From: Picocystis sp. L7
Lineage: Eukaryota; Chlorophyta; Picocystophyceae; Picocystales; Picocystaceae
Reading direction: 5' to 3'
Assembly (NCBI GenBank): GCA_020975725.1
Contig: QXJR01000013.1
Coordinates: forward strand, 310,001-374,000
Length of the DNA: 64,000 nt
Shown here: positions 19,953 to 30,044 of the stretch, piece after piece
Position numbering within the stretch: the first letter of the stretch is position 1
How the letters are laid out: every line of letters starts with the position of its first letter
Position numbers and translations under genes: made by a program
Notes under the pieces: generated by a model
Told to the model about the DNA's origin: nothing
Database searches by the model: none
What the model saw: only the letters and a program-made list of their open reading frames with translations

Positions 19953-21088
19953 TTCCTGTGTGTCTTAATTGCAGTAGCTGTACTTGGCCCGATGCCCTTT
20001 GTAATAACTGCATGATGCACATCATTCTCCATCTACTTGTGAACTGGATACCCTTTCCATCCGGTATGCCTTCGAGAGAAGGAGGAAGGTTGCCTTGGAT
20101 CCTTGGTTCGTTTCGCACCGTGCCCGAAGGCGCTTGAAAATCTACACGTGCGGGAGTTCTCTGGTCACTTGGCCTACCCAACCCATGAAACTTTCAGTCT
20201 GCAGCTTCGCGTGTCTACGCCTGTGAAGCTTCTGTTTCCTTCCTATCTCCGGAGCATTTGTTCATTCGAACGCGATGGATGCAATGTCGGCGCAAGGGTA
20301 TCCATTTTCGAACAAAGGACACGTATCATCATTAGTTCAATCCTTCGTGTTGGCCCGTCGTCGGTTGGGTTCGAACCCAATATATTGGAGTACCAAGGAT
20401 GACGTTCCAATCGATGGTGGGTTTACCCCGGAGCTCGTCCATCATTAGTTGGGCAACAATGGAGGATTCTCCATCGCAGATTGTCCGGATTTCCGGGCGT
20501 CTTTTCCTATCTGTCGAGACAAATGACGTCACGATAACGTGTTGGACACGTGTACGCAGGCTAACGTGTCGAGCCCCTCAAGGTCCCGGATACGAAAAGA
20601 TTCGGTCCACGCGCCCTGGATCCGATCGGATACGATGACGGGTCGATCCCCTGAGCGATTGACCCACCCCTTGGACAAGTCCGAAAGACCACCCGGGAAC
20701 GAGGGATCCACCCCGGCGAACCGTCGATGAACACGTGTCACTGACCTGGGTCACGTGATCTGTTTGTCTGCTCGAATCGTCCCCCCAGGGCCGTGGGCGA
20801 GGTGGCGAAACGAACGGACACCCCGGGTCGTCGTGTCCCGTTCGCCCCGAACGAATGGCTGTGGTGCATCCTGGACACGAACGCCCCCCAGCGCTCCCGG
20901 TCGACGTACACGATGGTCCCCGGACCTCGGTCGGCCGTAGCCGGATCCGCCCCGGGGCGGATGGATATCGACCGACACGTGTCCCGAATCGGGCACGGGG
21001 ATACGGTCCGATCGGGGACGGTTCCCATCCATCGAGGTGGACCGTCGAGCACGGGATGGGCGCACTCGAACGGACGCCATCGCTCGCC
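19953..21088. other. Spacer with G-box cluster
   Basis: No supported gene over about 1.1 kb. ACACGTGT-type G-boxes lie near 20544, 20731 and 20978, with a further CACGTG near 20753. They cluster within 550 bp upstream of the TPR gene. Overlapping GC-rich frames on both strands have no domains. Confidence 0.4.
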
Positions 21089-22015
21089 ATGCACACAGTC
21101 GCGCCCACGGAAGGCTTCCGACCCCTGAAAAAGAGAGCCTGGGAGGTGTGTGGGTCGGATTGGCCCGCCGAAACGGTCCAGAAGAGCGCCAAGCGACCGA
21201 CCCTTGGTCGTTTCCTCGACCCTCGAGATGTCAGCAATTCCATGGAAAACCACCGGAGCAATGATCGAGACGCCAGGACTTCCGATGGGAGTGGGAGCGA
21301 AGACAGACGTCCAAGTGAGGATCAACAACATCGGCACCACATGCCACTTCCGAACCCAAACGCATCGTCGCAGAAGAAGCTTCCCACCCTTTCGCCACAG
21401 GTTTTGATTGGTGCCATTTCTGAGAAGGTACGAAGGTTTTACGGAAGCTCACATCGAGTGTCCAAGCAATGCACCAAGCTGGAGGACAGGGAGAAGGTCA
21501 TGCTTGATAGAGGACAGCAAACGTTTGAAAAGCTAAACAACGACTCCATAGAACACGTGATCAAAGGAGAACTCGTACATGCAGAGATCAATTTGAAGAA
21601 GAGTTTGAAGCTGCAAGAAAGTGTGATGCTAGCAACACTTGAGAAGGAGGTGGCCTTGCCTTTCTTGTTGGGCTGCATGGTGTCTTACGCTGCAACACTT
21701 AGTAACCTTGGGAACCTTTACTGTCAGATGAAACGTGCTCCTGAGTCGATAGGAGTTTACGAAGGGGCCGTGAGGGTGCACCAGTCGTTGCAGGGGGTGT
21801 TTAGCCACCAGGATCTCTCAGCACTGTTACGCAACTTGGGATATGCACATAATAAATCAGACAACTTTGGAAAGGCAGCGGAATGCTTCCGCTCGGCCCT
21901 GAGGGTCGCGGCAAGGTTGGGGCAGTCACACGATGTTTTGAGCAAGATCCATGAAGAATTATTGCATGCAGAAAAATTAGCGTCTCAGGAATACCTGCTT
22001 CCTGTGGGCAGGTGA
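21089..22015 (+). CDS. TPR repeat protein
   Basis: 308 residues from the ATG at 21089; an in-frame ATG at 20855 would add a non-protein-like leader. The first 90 residues are polar and disordered. After that come helices that pair into tetratricopeptide-like repeats: AATLSNLGNLYCQMKRAPES with YEGAVRVHQSL, and LLRNLGYAHNKSDNFGKAAE with FRSALRVAARL. These carry the usual small/aromatic TPR positions. There is no catalytic domain, signal or membrane segment. TPR domains bind peptides of partner proteins, and the partner cannot be told. Its last 31 bp overlap the coding end of the convergent RING gene. Confidence 0.7.
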   Translation: MHTVAPTEGFRPLKKRAWEVCGSDWPAETVQKSAKRPTLGRFLDPRDVSNSMENHRSNDRDARTSDGSGSEDRRPSEDQQHRHHMPLPNPNASSQKKLPTLSPQVLIGAISEKVRRFYGSSHRVSKQCTKLEDREKVMLDRGQQTFEKLNNDSIEHVIKGELVHAEINLKKSLKLQESVMLATLEKEVALPFLLGCMVSYAATLSNLGNLYCQMKRAPESIGVYEGAVRVHQSLQGVFSHQDLSALLRNLGYAHNKSDNFGKAAECFRSALRVAARLGQSHDVLSKIHEELLHAEKLASQEYLLPVGR

Positions 22016-22569
22016 CGTTGATCCAACTTTTGCTTCTCCATGGCAAGCATGCTGGATTGTAGTTCTTGCATTGTAGTGACAGGACTACGACAGATAGGGC
22101 AATCCCAACAATGTGAGATGCACTGTAAAATACACGAGGCGTGGAACCAATGACTGCACTTTGGTAGTACAACTGTTTTTTCTCCCGCATGCATATCCTC
22201 CAGGCAAATGCAACATTTGCAGTTAAGTGCCCCATCCCAATCGAGTGCCGATTCTATAAGTTGTTTCTTCAATAGAAAAGTGACCACCTCCCGCTGCCTT
22301 TCGGGTGTTGCATACAGCCACTTGTCGATCGCATATAGATCTACCTCTACATTGGTATTTGAGGTGGTTCTGGGCCCATCAGCAGTCGAGGAGCCGTACA
22401 GAAGGCGGTCGCTTGCGTAAAGATCCACCTCTTCTCGAAACAGTGTTTCGTCCGACCGGTATAGATTCGGATCCGTTCCGAACAGCTGTCTGTCACTTGC
22501 GTAGAGCTCTTCGTCACGTCCTGCGATCTTCCACCACTTGCCTTCCGAGGGGCGTCCAGACCATGCCAT
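21985..22569 (-). CDS. RING-type E3 ligase-like protein with LYxxD repeats
   Basis: 194 residues. The C-terminal half has a RING finger: CCICLEDM, then LPKCSHWFHASCILQCI and WDCPIC, giving the C-x2-C, Cys-x-His-x2-His-x2-Cys and C-x2-C ligands of the RING-H2 class. Such proteins transfer ubiquitin from E2 enzymes. The N-terminal half contains four copies of a short motif: LYASDRQLFG, LYRSDETLFR, LYASDRLLYG and LYAIDKWLYA. I do not recognise this repeat. The ATG at 22569 is the first in the frame; the frame stays open further upstream, so another exon is possible. It is head-to-head with RPA12 across a spacer holding a recurring motif. Confidence 0.75.
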   Translation of the reverse strand: MAWSGRPSEGKWWKIAGRDEELYASDRQLFGTDPNLYRSDETLFREEVDLYASDRLLYGSSTADGPRTTSNTNVEVDLYAIDKWLYATPERQREVVTFLLKKQLIESALDWDGALNCKCCICLEDMHAGEKTVVLPKCSHWFHASCILQCISHCWDCPICRSPVTTMQELQSSMLAMEKQKLDQRHLPTGSRYS

Positions 22570-22861
22570 GGCCTCCCACGCCACCAGGCTATCAGAAAAG
22601 GTACGCAGCAGCCAAGAATACGCCGGCGAGGTAGCTTTTAGGCGTGCACGGTGTGCTTTGGCGCTGTCACGTGGCAGAGGCGGTGCGACCTTCCCACGTG
22701 GGTCTGGAACCAAACCTCCACCCCCGATCCAACCAAGATGAACCCGAGCGTTAGAAAGGAGCGGTTCTGGTTCCCCCTTTCAACGTCCCCGATCGGATGC
22801 CCCACGGAACCGAGGACGACCCTCGAGGGACACCCAGGGACGTGACGTATCGATGAACATC

Positions 22862-22899
22862 ATCGAGATGTTTCGGGTATACAATCGATATCTCGGGGG
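22862..22899 (+). promoter_or_regulatory. Bipartite element, copy A (RING/RPA12 spacer)
   Basis: ATCGAGATGTTTC, a 9-base spacer, then ATCGATATCTCGGGGG, followed closely by AGGTATCGATG. The same two blocks with the same 9-base spacing occur at 33362-33399 in another head-to-head spacer, while the spacer bases differ. Confidence 0.6.
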
Positions 22900-23074
22900 G
22901 AGGTATCGATGCCGGGTGTGGGTGGACCGGATGGCTTCCAACCACGAACCAAACGTCGGCGGCGGCACACTTGCTAGGCTGGCGCGAACTCAAGCTCCAT
23001 CGAAGGAGTCCGAAGGATCTGGAAGACCAGGAGAAAGGATCAGGAACCGTTTGAAATCGCATTAGAGGTCCAGG

Positions 23075-23473
23075 ATGCCGGAAACGGCGGTGGAAGAGTC
23101 GGCGGACTGGCAGTTCTGTCCAAGGACTGGAACGCTGCTGGAGTTTGACAGCGCAAGCGGCGTGGCCAAATGCCCACTCTGTGGGTACCAGTGTCCCCTT
23201 TCAGACTTCGAGGACAAGAAGATTGTCAGGAGATCGGACCTGAAGGCGTTCTGGCGAAAGTACAACTTGGAGCCGCTGGTGAACCCAGAGGCAGAGGAGG
23301 ACAGAAGGAAATCTGGGAAAGTTAGAGAGCGCGCGACCGTGGACGAGGAATGCACCAAATGTGGGCACAGAGGTTTGGAGTACTACACGATGCAGCTTCG
23401 ATCGGCAGATGAAGGCCAGACCGTGTTCTACGAGTGTCCCAAATGCGGGCACAAATACTCGCAAAATAATTGA
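23075..23473 (+). CDS. RPA12: RNA polymerase I subunit RPA12 (A12.2)
   Basis: 132 residues. RPA12 is the TFIIS-like small subunit of nucleolar RNA polymerase I, involved in transcript cleavage and termination of rRNA synthesis. The C-terminal zinc ribbon is classic: ECTKCGHRG, then QLRSADEGQTVFY (the RSADEGQT loop carries the catalytic Asp-Glu pair) and CPKCGHK. The N-terminal ribbon begins FCPRTGTLLEF, so the second Cys of its first knuckle is Thr here, while CPLCG remains. The length is normal and the gene is intronless. AATAAA follows about 30 bp after the stop. The ATG at 23075 places the ribbon at the usual distance from the N-terminus. Confidence 0.93.
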   Translation: MPETAVEESADWQFCPRTGTLLEFDSASGVAKCPLCGYQCPLSDFEDKKIVRRSDLKAFWRKYNLEPLVNPEAEEDRRKSGKVRERATVDEECTKCGHRGLEYYTMQLRSADEGQTVFYECPKCGHKYSQNN

Positions 23474-25036
23474 GCATTCGGGTACATCAAGCTGCGTTTT
23501 TCGTGGCTAATAAATCGGTTTGAGCCCCTTCGTTGCATTGAAAACAACAGAGATTTGAATGAAGACTTGGCATTGCAAATGCAGAAGGATCTCCCATCCT
23601 GGCAGGTGCGCAACCACGAGAAGATAGCTCTGCAGCTCCAATTTTAAGCGCTACTTGTCAGGACAATTCTTCTGCCACAGCCCTCCTCTCCGGCACCTGC
23701 ACCTACACTAACTGAGACCTACCATGCTTGCAAGAATGCTGCAAGGAGTTTGGATGCACTGTCTTTGGATGGCTTGAATGCGCTTTGCATCCAGCTGACA
23801 CCATCATGAAAGGTTGTTATTTCTGTTGCCCACATGCACCCTGGCCTGAAAGCGCCACAGGCTGCTTTGAATTTAGGTAATAAAGCCGGTTCTCAAGGAC
23901 ACTTTGCGTGCATGAGACGGACATCTAGTGCCGTTTGTAAAGCAGAAGGAATCTTTTGTTCCTCTGCGAATGCTAAATGGTTTGGAATTTGCACACCGCC
24001 CATTTCTGTGGCCTATGTTTTGTTCTGTCAGGATGCGTCAGCGCCAGGACAGGCCACTGCCTCAATGGCAGGGAGTGAGCGACCTTTGTGTTTACTTGAC
24101 TCCAACCACGCGCCAAGGAGGAAGGGACACATTGCAAGAGATGGTGCTGCACCCATGAACGGATTGCCGATGCTCAGCTTAGTCACCTACTCACAATGGG
24201 TAGACTGTCTATGCAACAGGCCTGGCCAATTTCCAGAAATCTGAAATGTTCCAGGGTGCCTATTTCAAGCCCTTATCAATGAAAGGCTTTCACTGTCGAA
24301 ATTGGATGTATCCGTTCTCGGGAGTGGGACCACTCTCCTTTGCGAAAGTATGGCCCATCGAGGTGTGGCGAGCTCAGTTCACGCCAACCCTTCAAGTATT
24401 TGGGGTTGGAACAGGCGGACTGTGACTGAAAAGTGCTTCACAAAATCTTAGATCGACGTATGTATTCTCAAAGACAATTTTACAATGTAGTGCAGGTTTT
24501 TACCGCTTGCACGGCACAGGAAAACCGTCTACAAACTGCCGCTTTCATCCAAGACAAGATCCACGTGTGCCACTGCAAGACATGGTCCAACCCCATCCGG
24601 CACTTAACGAATCTACACATCTGATGCCGGAAATGGTCAGTAGGAGTCACTATTTTATTTTGTCCAGTCAGCGAGAAATCTTTCTGCAAGAATGGACGGA
24701 GACTTTCTAATACCAATGAGTTGCACACCAGATTCCGCACTACAGTTGGATTGTCTCCAGTGACGTGACTTAGGTAGTGTCATTGGCTTCTTTATCCCTT
24801 CCACTTTCGCATCCCCTCTCGTTGGGCCATGTCCTCTTCCTTTCATGGCTGAAAGATGGATCCCACAACGTACGCTCTTCCATTCCAACCATCCCTCATT
24901 CCCATGTGGGAGAAGAAACTCCCTTTCCCACAGGTCCCATCCATGCCACCATCACCCGAAGAGGAGAACAGGTGCCTCTGTCCCAGCCACTGACAAATGG
25001 CCGGCCACATCCTCGACGGCGTGCGATCGATCGACG
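23474..25036. other. 1.5-kb spacer upstream of the D-Ala ligase
   Basis: No supported protein gene. Short frames near 23834-24244 and 24433-24624 lack domains. AATAAA after RPA12 near 23508 is a likely polyadenylation signal. The right end contains the GAGAAGAAACTCCC element. A structured RNA gene here cannot be excluded by eye. Confidence 0.4.
24910..24923 (+). promoter_or_regulatory. Recurring 5' element GAGAAGAAACTCCC (copy 2)
   Basis: Exact copy, sense orientation, 114 bp before the likely D-Ala ligase ATG at 25037. Confidence 0.5.
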
Positions 25037-27727
25037 ATGGCCATGGCCGTGCGCGTTCATGGCGCGTCTCCAGCTCGTGTTCCTTGGTCTCATCGCGCGC
25101 AAAAGGCAAAGAGGAGGCTCGTGAAGGTTTCTGGCATCGACGGACGTGTTCACGTGGGCGTGCTGTGCGGGGGTCCCTCGCCAGAACGCGGCATCTCCCT
25201 CAATTCCGCTCGTTCTGCACTCGACCACCTCCAAGGCCGCGATGTGGTCGTCCATCCGTACTATGTCGATGCAGGATTGAATGCGTATCGCATCAGCCAC
25301 GCACAGATGTACTGCAACACTCCGTCCGACTTCGACTTCAAACTCCAGGACAGCGGACAGCGGTTCAAAGACCTCCATGAGTTTGCCAAACACCTGCAGG
25401 AAGAGATGGATGTCGTGTTGCCAGCACTGCATGGCGTCTGGGGAGAAGACGGAGGTGTGCAGGGATTGTTGGAAGATGCGGGCGTACCTTTCATTGGCAC
25501 TGGAGCGGCTGAAGCTGAAGCTGCGTTCGACAAAGTGCGATCTTCCACTACCATGCGGGAACTGGGATACCCAGTCCTAGAATCCACTGGTTGTTCATGC
25601 TCCAGTTCAGACACAGAAATGGAATTGGAGCGATGGTTGAGCTCCCGTGATTTGTGCAGAACAACGGCAAAATTGGTTGTGAAGCCAGCACGGGCCGGCA
25701 GCAGTGTTGGAGTCTCTGTGGTAAACGGGTTGAAGGAAGCCGTTCAAGCTTGCAGAGATTTGGAAGAGCGTGGAATAGGAAAGGAGGCGCTAGTAGAGGT
25801 ATATGCTCAAGGAGGAATCGAATTTACAGCCATTGTGCTCGAAGGGCCTCATGGCCCTGTTGCCCTCATACCCACTGAGGTAGAGCTTGTGGATGCTGCT
25901 GTAGATGATTCATCAAGCCTCGAAGAGGATATGATATTCAACTATCGCAGGAAATACCTGCCTTCAGATCAAGTTAGGTATCACACCCCACCAAGGGTGC
26001 CCCAGGATATCGTTAAGGCCATTCGAGTGGGAGCAATCTCCTTGTTCAGAGATATGAAGTTGAAGGATTTTGCACGTATCGATGGATGGATTTTGCAACC
26101 CTCATTTAAACATGTCACCTCACCAAGTCCTGACAAGCACTACCTGAAAACTCCCGGAGGCATAGTCACTTTCACGGATATCAATCTAATGAGTGGCATG
26201 GAGCAAACAAGTTTTCTGTTTCAGCAAGCAGCTGAAGCAGGATTTTCGCATACAGATGTTCTGCGGGAGGTTCTCTCCCATTCCTGCATCCGTTCTGGCG
26301 TTCCTCTCCCTGAGCATTTGGTCCATGCACCGGACCAAACGAAAAGCCAAACAAAACGGAAAGTTTTCGTCATATTTGGGGGAAACACTTCAGAGAGGCA
26401 GGTGTCCTTGATGAGTGGCACCAACATCTGGCTCAAGTTGCGCTCGTTTGTGGACCTTCAAGTGACTCCATTTTTGCTGGCGTCCATTGACTGCGCAGAG
26501 TCACTTCCTGTGCATGAATACCCAGTTTATGAGCTTCCTTATGCAAATGTTCTCCGTCACACGGTGGAAGAAGTGCTCGAGAGCTGTCACACCTCTCTAT
26601 CCCAATCCAATGTTGAGCAGTTACAAGCCCTGAGGGAATTCGTTGTTAATGATTGCCAAGCTGTGGGCCTCTCCAATGCAGGGAGACTCTGGGACCCACT
26701 CTCACACCCTCCACTTCCTAAGTGCATAAACATGTTAGAGTTTGCTCACATGGCCAAGTCCAATGGGGCGGTGGTCTTCAATGCCATTCACGGAGGAGTA
26801 GGAGAAAACGGTGTTCTGCAAGGACTCTTTGAAGCGGAAGGTGTTTTTTTCACTGGATCTGGGTCGTCTGCAAGTGCCCTTTGTATGGACAAAGCCTTGA
26901 CAGGAGATTGCATTCAAGGTATGGAGCAGCTGGGAATTTTCTCAGCAAAGAAACGCACGGTTTTGCTGGAAGAACTACCTACACATATGAACAAAACTAC
27001 GCCTTGGACATTTGCGCGTTTGGCGAATGAACTTGGCAGTGAAGAAATTTGTGTGAAGCCGGGCTCGGATGGATGTAGCACAGGGGTGGCGAGGCTGGTT
27101 TGTGAAGAGGATCTGGTCAAGTATGTTTGTGCAGTGCAGCAAGGATTGCCGCAGATACCACCCAATACTTTCCAGAGTTCTCACGGCATTGTCGAAATGC
27201 CTTTGCCTCCCCCATCAGCCTTGCTCTTCGAACCCTTCATTTCCTCGAGAAGGGTTGTAGTGCGGCAGCAACAGGGCAAAGGGGGGGAGCAGCTCCAATG
27301 TGTGGGGGATTCTAATTGGGTGGAAATAACTGTTGGTGTGTCTGGTTTTAGAGGGCAAATGCACGCATTCAATCCAAGTGTTACAGTTGCAGAGTCTGCT
27401 GTTCTGTCATTGGAGGAAAAGTTTCAAGGAGGCACAGGCATCAACTTGACTCCACCTCCTTCTACTGTTGCGTTGCCTGCTGCAGTGTCCCAAGCAAAGC
27501 TGCGTGTTGAAAAAGTGGCCAATCAGCTTGGTATTAATGGGTTTGCAAGGATCGATGCTTTCATGCACATCAAAACAGGAGAGCTTATAATTATTGAGGC
27601 TAACACCGTTCCGGGTATGACACCCTCCACTGTTTTATTTCATCAAGCATTGGAGGAAACACCCCCCATATTCCCGAGAGAATTTTTCCGCTTAGTGGTG
27701 GATTATGCCCTGGAGGAAAAGGCTTAG
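25037..27727 (+). CDS. DDL: Tandem-fused D-Ala-D-Ala ligase, plastid peptidoglycan type
   Basis: 896 residues containing two complete ligase-like halves. Half one covers about residues 30-420 (VGVLCGGPSPERGISLNSAR, HGVWGEDGGVQGLLED, VKPARAGSSVGVSVV). Half two covers about 440-890 (VFVIFGGNTSERQVSLMSG, HGGVGENGVLQGLFE, VKPGSDGCSTGVARL, EANTVPGMTPS). Each half is an ATP-grasp enzyme; bacterial enzymes are single-domain. The fused form is known from land plants and several green algae, where it makes the D-Ala-D-Ala dipeptide for plastid peptidoglycan during chloroplast division. The N-terminus after the ATG at 25037 is basic and Ser/Ala-rich, fitting a transit peptide; an in-frame ATG at 24845 would add 64 residues. 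Half two keeps the terminal EAN-type metal ligands; half one is more divergent there and may be regulatory. Confidence 0.92.
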   Translation: MAMAVRVHGASPARVPWSHRAQKAKRRLVKVSGIDGRVHVGVLCGGPSPERGISLNSARSALDHLQGRDVVVHPYYVDAGLNAYRISHAQMYCNTPSDFDFKLQDSGQRFKDLHEFAKHLQEEMDVVLPALHGVWGEDGGVQGLLEDAGVPFIGTGAAEAEAAFDKVRSSTTMRELGYPVLESTGCSCSSSDTEMELERWLSSRDLCRTTAKLVVKPARAGSSVGVSVVNGLKEAVQACRDLEERGIGKEALVEVYAQGGIEFTAIVLEGPHGPVALIPTEVELVDAAVDDSSSLEEDMIFNYRRKYLPSDQVRYHTPPRVPQDIVKAIRVGAISLFRDMKLKDFARIDGWILQPSFKHVTSPSPDKHYLKTPGGIVTFTDINLMSGMEQTSFLFQQAAEAGFSHTDVLREVLSHSCIRSGVPLPEHLVHAPDQTKSQTKRKVFVIFGGNTSERQVSLMSGTNIWLKLRSFVDLQVTPFLLASIDCAESLPVHEYPVYELPYANVLRHTVEEVLESCHTSLSQSNVEQLQALREFVVNDCQAVGLSNAGRLWDPLSHPPLPKCINMLEFAHMAKSNGAVVFNAIHGGVGENGVLQGLFEAEGVFFTGSGSSASALCMDKALTGDCIQGMEQLGIFSAKKRTVLLEELPTHMNKTTPWTFARLANELGSEEICVKPGSDGCSTGVARLVCEEDLVKYVCAVQQGLPQIPPNTFQSSHGIVEMPLPPPSALLFEPFISSRRVVVRQQQGKGGEQLQCVGDSNWVEITVGVSGFRGQMHAFNPSVTVAESAVLSLEEKFQGGTGINLTPPPSTVALPAAVSQAKLRVEKVANQLGINGFARIDAFMHIKTGELIIIEANTVPGMTPSTVLFHQALEETPPIFPREFFRLVVDYALEEKA

Positions 27728-27779
27728 GTACACACTGTACTTCCACCTCCACTGCATGCTAGCAGTGGCCAGTAATTCT

Positions 27780-30044
27780 TCACATGATGTAAGATCTTGT
27801 TCTTTTTAGCAAAGTGTCTAAGGAATCAGAATTCCCATGTTGAGATGCGCTACTCCCATTCAGTGACAACATCTTGCGTGAAGAAGTCCTACCCATGGAT
27901 GCAAGGCCGCTGGAGTACCTTCGGGTAGGATTCCCCGAGGACACTTCCTCAAGCTTGGGCAGATTGAGCTCTGTGCCATACTTAACATCAAACCTCGACA
28001 AGGCCTTCTCCCGTTTGTAGTCGCCTGACTGAGTGGAGACAACTTCCAATCTTAGAAGGGCCTTGCATGCAGACTTAATAATGGAAACTGATGGCATTAC
28101 GCTTGTCCACTCAAGCTCCTCCAGGCACCGTTCATCCGCAAGCTCGACCAGTTCGCTTTCTGACCTTGGTCCGTCACCTAAGGACTTCGCTGAAGAGAAG
28201 GATACATGAAATGTTCTGATGAGAGGTTTCACCAAGTTAGCAGCAAAAGATAGCGAGTCATTAGTGTGTTTCACTTGGCTCCTGGCTACTGTGTTCCTAT
28301 CCGCTGAAAAGCAAAGTTCACCTTCTGCTTCTAGCTCTAAAGTAGCCTGCAGAATTTCCTCAGTGTAGTATTCCCTAGGAAGCCTAAGTTTTGTACCATT
28401 CTTTTCCAAGCCCTCTCTTGGCCTATCCATTTCCAAAAATGGCCGGATCTCCTCGCCCAAAATCTCTATAAGATCGGCCAATGAGCGTGAGAACCCTGCA
28501 CATGGAACTCCTTCCCTTGGGTCACAGTTCCGACCATGAGCCATTGACTGCAACACACAAGCAACAATGCCTCTTGATGCAAGCCATGGCAAGATATGGT
28601 TGACGTGCTGCCAGATTTGCAGGTGCATGCTGGGTGTGTTTCCCACCTTATATCGCCCCCCAACCTCACCACCGACGTCTTCACTTTCAATCTGCAAAAT
28701 CTCTTGCATGAGTTCTATCGCACTTTTGATGCAGTTTTCCATGTTATCCGACTCGACTGACACTGTGGCACCTCGGCTTGACACTTGTTTGGCGAGCCAG
28801 GATGACTTGGCTACAAGTTCCTCCCACGTGACCCACCCCCCTTGAATCCCGGAAGACCATTTTTCCATCAGGACTGCCGCGACAATGTCTGTCCTCGTGA
28901 TGACAAGCTTGCCCCTCAATTGCCTGGCAAGATACTCTCCTATGGACCCAACAACAAGCCTGTGTTGCAGCTGAGAATCTTCATAGCTGCTGCTGGCTGT
29001 GCTTGGCGGGGCCTTTTCCCTGGCTTGTTCTTCAAACTCTTCCAGAGTAGCGAATCTCCCAAATGTCACATACACGCGCCCCCTCCTCTGCATCAGCACG
29101 TCAAAGCATGCTTTCAGAAAACCAAAGAGTGACTCTTTTTCCTTCTTCTTTCCTCTTGCTTCCTCTGCAAAGGTAGCCCTTTCCAATGTGGAATCATATG
29201 CAATAGCAACAGGAACAAAAACCACGTCCCTTGGCACCCTCTCAAGTCGGGATCTATCATTCTCCTCATCAGCTTCGATTCGGGCCTGCTTGATCTGGTT
29301 CTCTTTGTTCCCCGCTTGTGCTACGAGCGAGAGTAGCCCCAGTCTCATTTTGCCTATGCGTCCATCTCTGGATCTTCCGCCCTCTGCAAAAAACTCTACT
29401 GCTGCTCCGTTGCGCACCAACACATCTACATACGCCTTCAGTACGGCCTTGACCAGCTGTTCATCATCTCTCCCTTTGATGACCCTTGGGATGAAGAAGG
29501 CACCGCCCCTGCGCAGCACCCCTCCGAGCCAAGGCAAATTCAGATTATCGCCAGCTGCGATGTGTGGCATTGGCATTGCTTCAGCTCTCATAGCATAGCT
29601 CAACAGCATATAGTCCAGGTGGGATTGATGTGTTGGCAGCAGCACCACGCTTTTTCCACTCTTCATGGCTTCTCTTAGTTTGTGCAAGGCACCTTCTTCC
29701 ACATACACTTCGGATGCGTACAGTCTCTTCCATGCGAGGGAGAGCGTCCATCCTAGAATTCGCAAGACCTGGGACGATATCTTCGCACAAAGCCTGGACG
29801 CCATGGCTTCTGCTTGTCTTTCTCCATCCTGTGTGGCTCCTGGACTTCGTTCGTCTTCTCGGCTCGTGTTCCTGGCTATTCCAGCTAGGCTCCTGGCTTG
29901 CCTTGCTACGGCTCGCAGCACACGATCGTGGCTCGGCGGTCGTTCGAAGTCTTCTTCCACGGCAGCATCATATCCACGTGCGTCCACACACACCGATGCA
30001 CAACGTGTGAACCCTCTCAGTTTGGTGGCCGAAGACGAATGCAT
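27780..30044 (-). CDS. PlsB/GPAM-type glycerol-3-phosphate (or DHAP) acyltransferase
   Basis: 754 residues from the first ATG at 30044. The acyltransferase core lies in the first half: motif I LLPTHQSHLDYML with the catalytic His and Asp, NLPWLGGVLRRGGAFFIPR, and the substrate-binding VEFFAEGGRSRDG. The long helical C-terminal half is typical of PlsB, mitochondrial GPAT and peroxisomal DHAPAT proteins. These enzymes put the first acyl chain on glycerol-3-phosphate or DHAP for phospholipid, triacylglycerol or ether-lipid synthesis. Which substrate and compartment apply cannot be told, and I see no obvious C-terminal peroxisome signal (the end is RSYIM). The stop is 52 bp from the stop of the convergent ligase gene. 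Head-to-head with Der. Confidence 0.88.
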   Translation of the reverse strand: MHSSSATKLRGFTRCASVCVDARGYDAAVEEDFERPPSHDRVLRAVARQARSLAGIARNTSREDERSPGATQDGERQAEAMASRLCAKISSQVLRILGWTLSLAWKRLYASEVYVEEGALHKLREAMKSGKSVVLLPTHQSHLDYMLLSYAMRAEAMPMPHIAAGDNLNLPWLGGVLRRGGAFFIPRVIKGRDDEQLVKAVLKAYVDVLVRNGAAVEFFAEGGRSRDGRIGKMRLGLLSLVAQAGNKENQIKQARIEADEENDRSRLERVPRDVVFVPVAIAYDSTLERATFAEEARGKKKEKESLFGFLKACFDVLMQRRGRVYVTFGRFATLEEFEEQAREKAPPSTASSSYEDSQLQHRLVVGSIGEYLARQLRGKLVITRTDIVAAVLMEKWSSGIQGGWVTWEELVAKSSWLAKQVSSRGATVSVESDNMENCIKSAIELMQEILQIESEDVGGEVGGRYKVGNTPSMHLQIWQHVNHILPWLASRGIVACVLQSMAHGRNCDPREGVPCAGFSRSLADLIEILGEEIRPFLEMDRPREGLEKNGTKLRLPREYYTEEILQATLELEAEGELCFSADRNTVARSQVKHTNDSLSFAANLVKPLIRTFHVSFSSAKSLGDGPRSESELVELADERCLEELEWTSVMPSVSIIKSACKALLRLEVVSTQSGDYKREKALSRFDVKYGTELNLPKLEEVSSGNPTRRYSSGLASMGRTSSRKMLSLNGSSASQHGNSDSLDTLLKRTRSYIM

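Noticed and set aside
20364-20376. GGTTCGAACCC resembling a tRNA T-arm
   Set aside because: It is a palindrome; the stem does not have the 5 bp stem plus 7 base loop and there is no anticodon arm.
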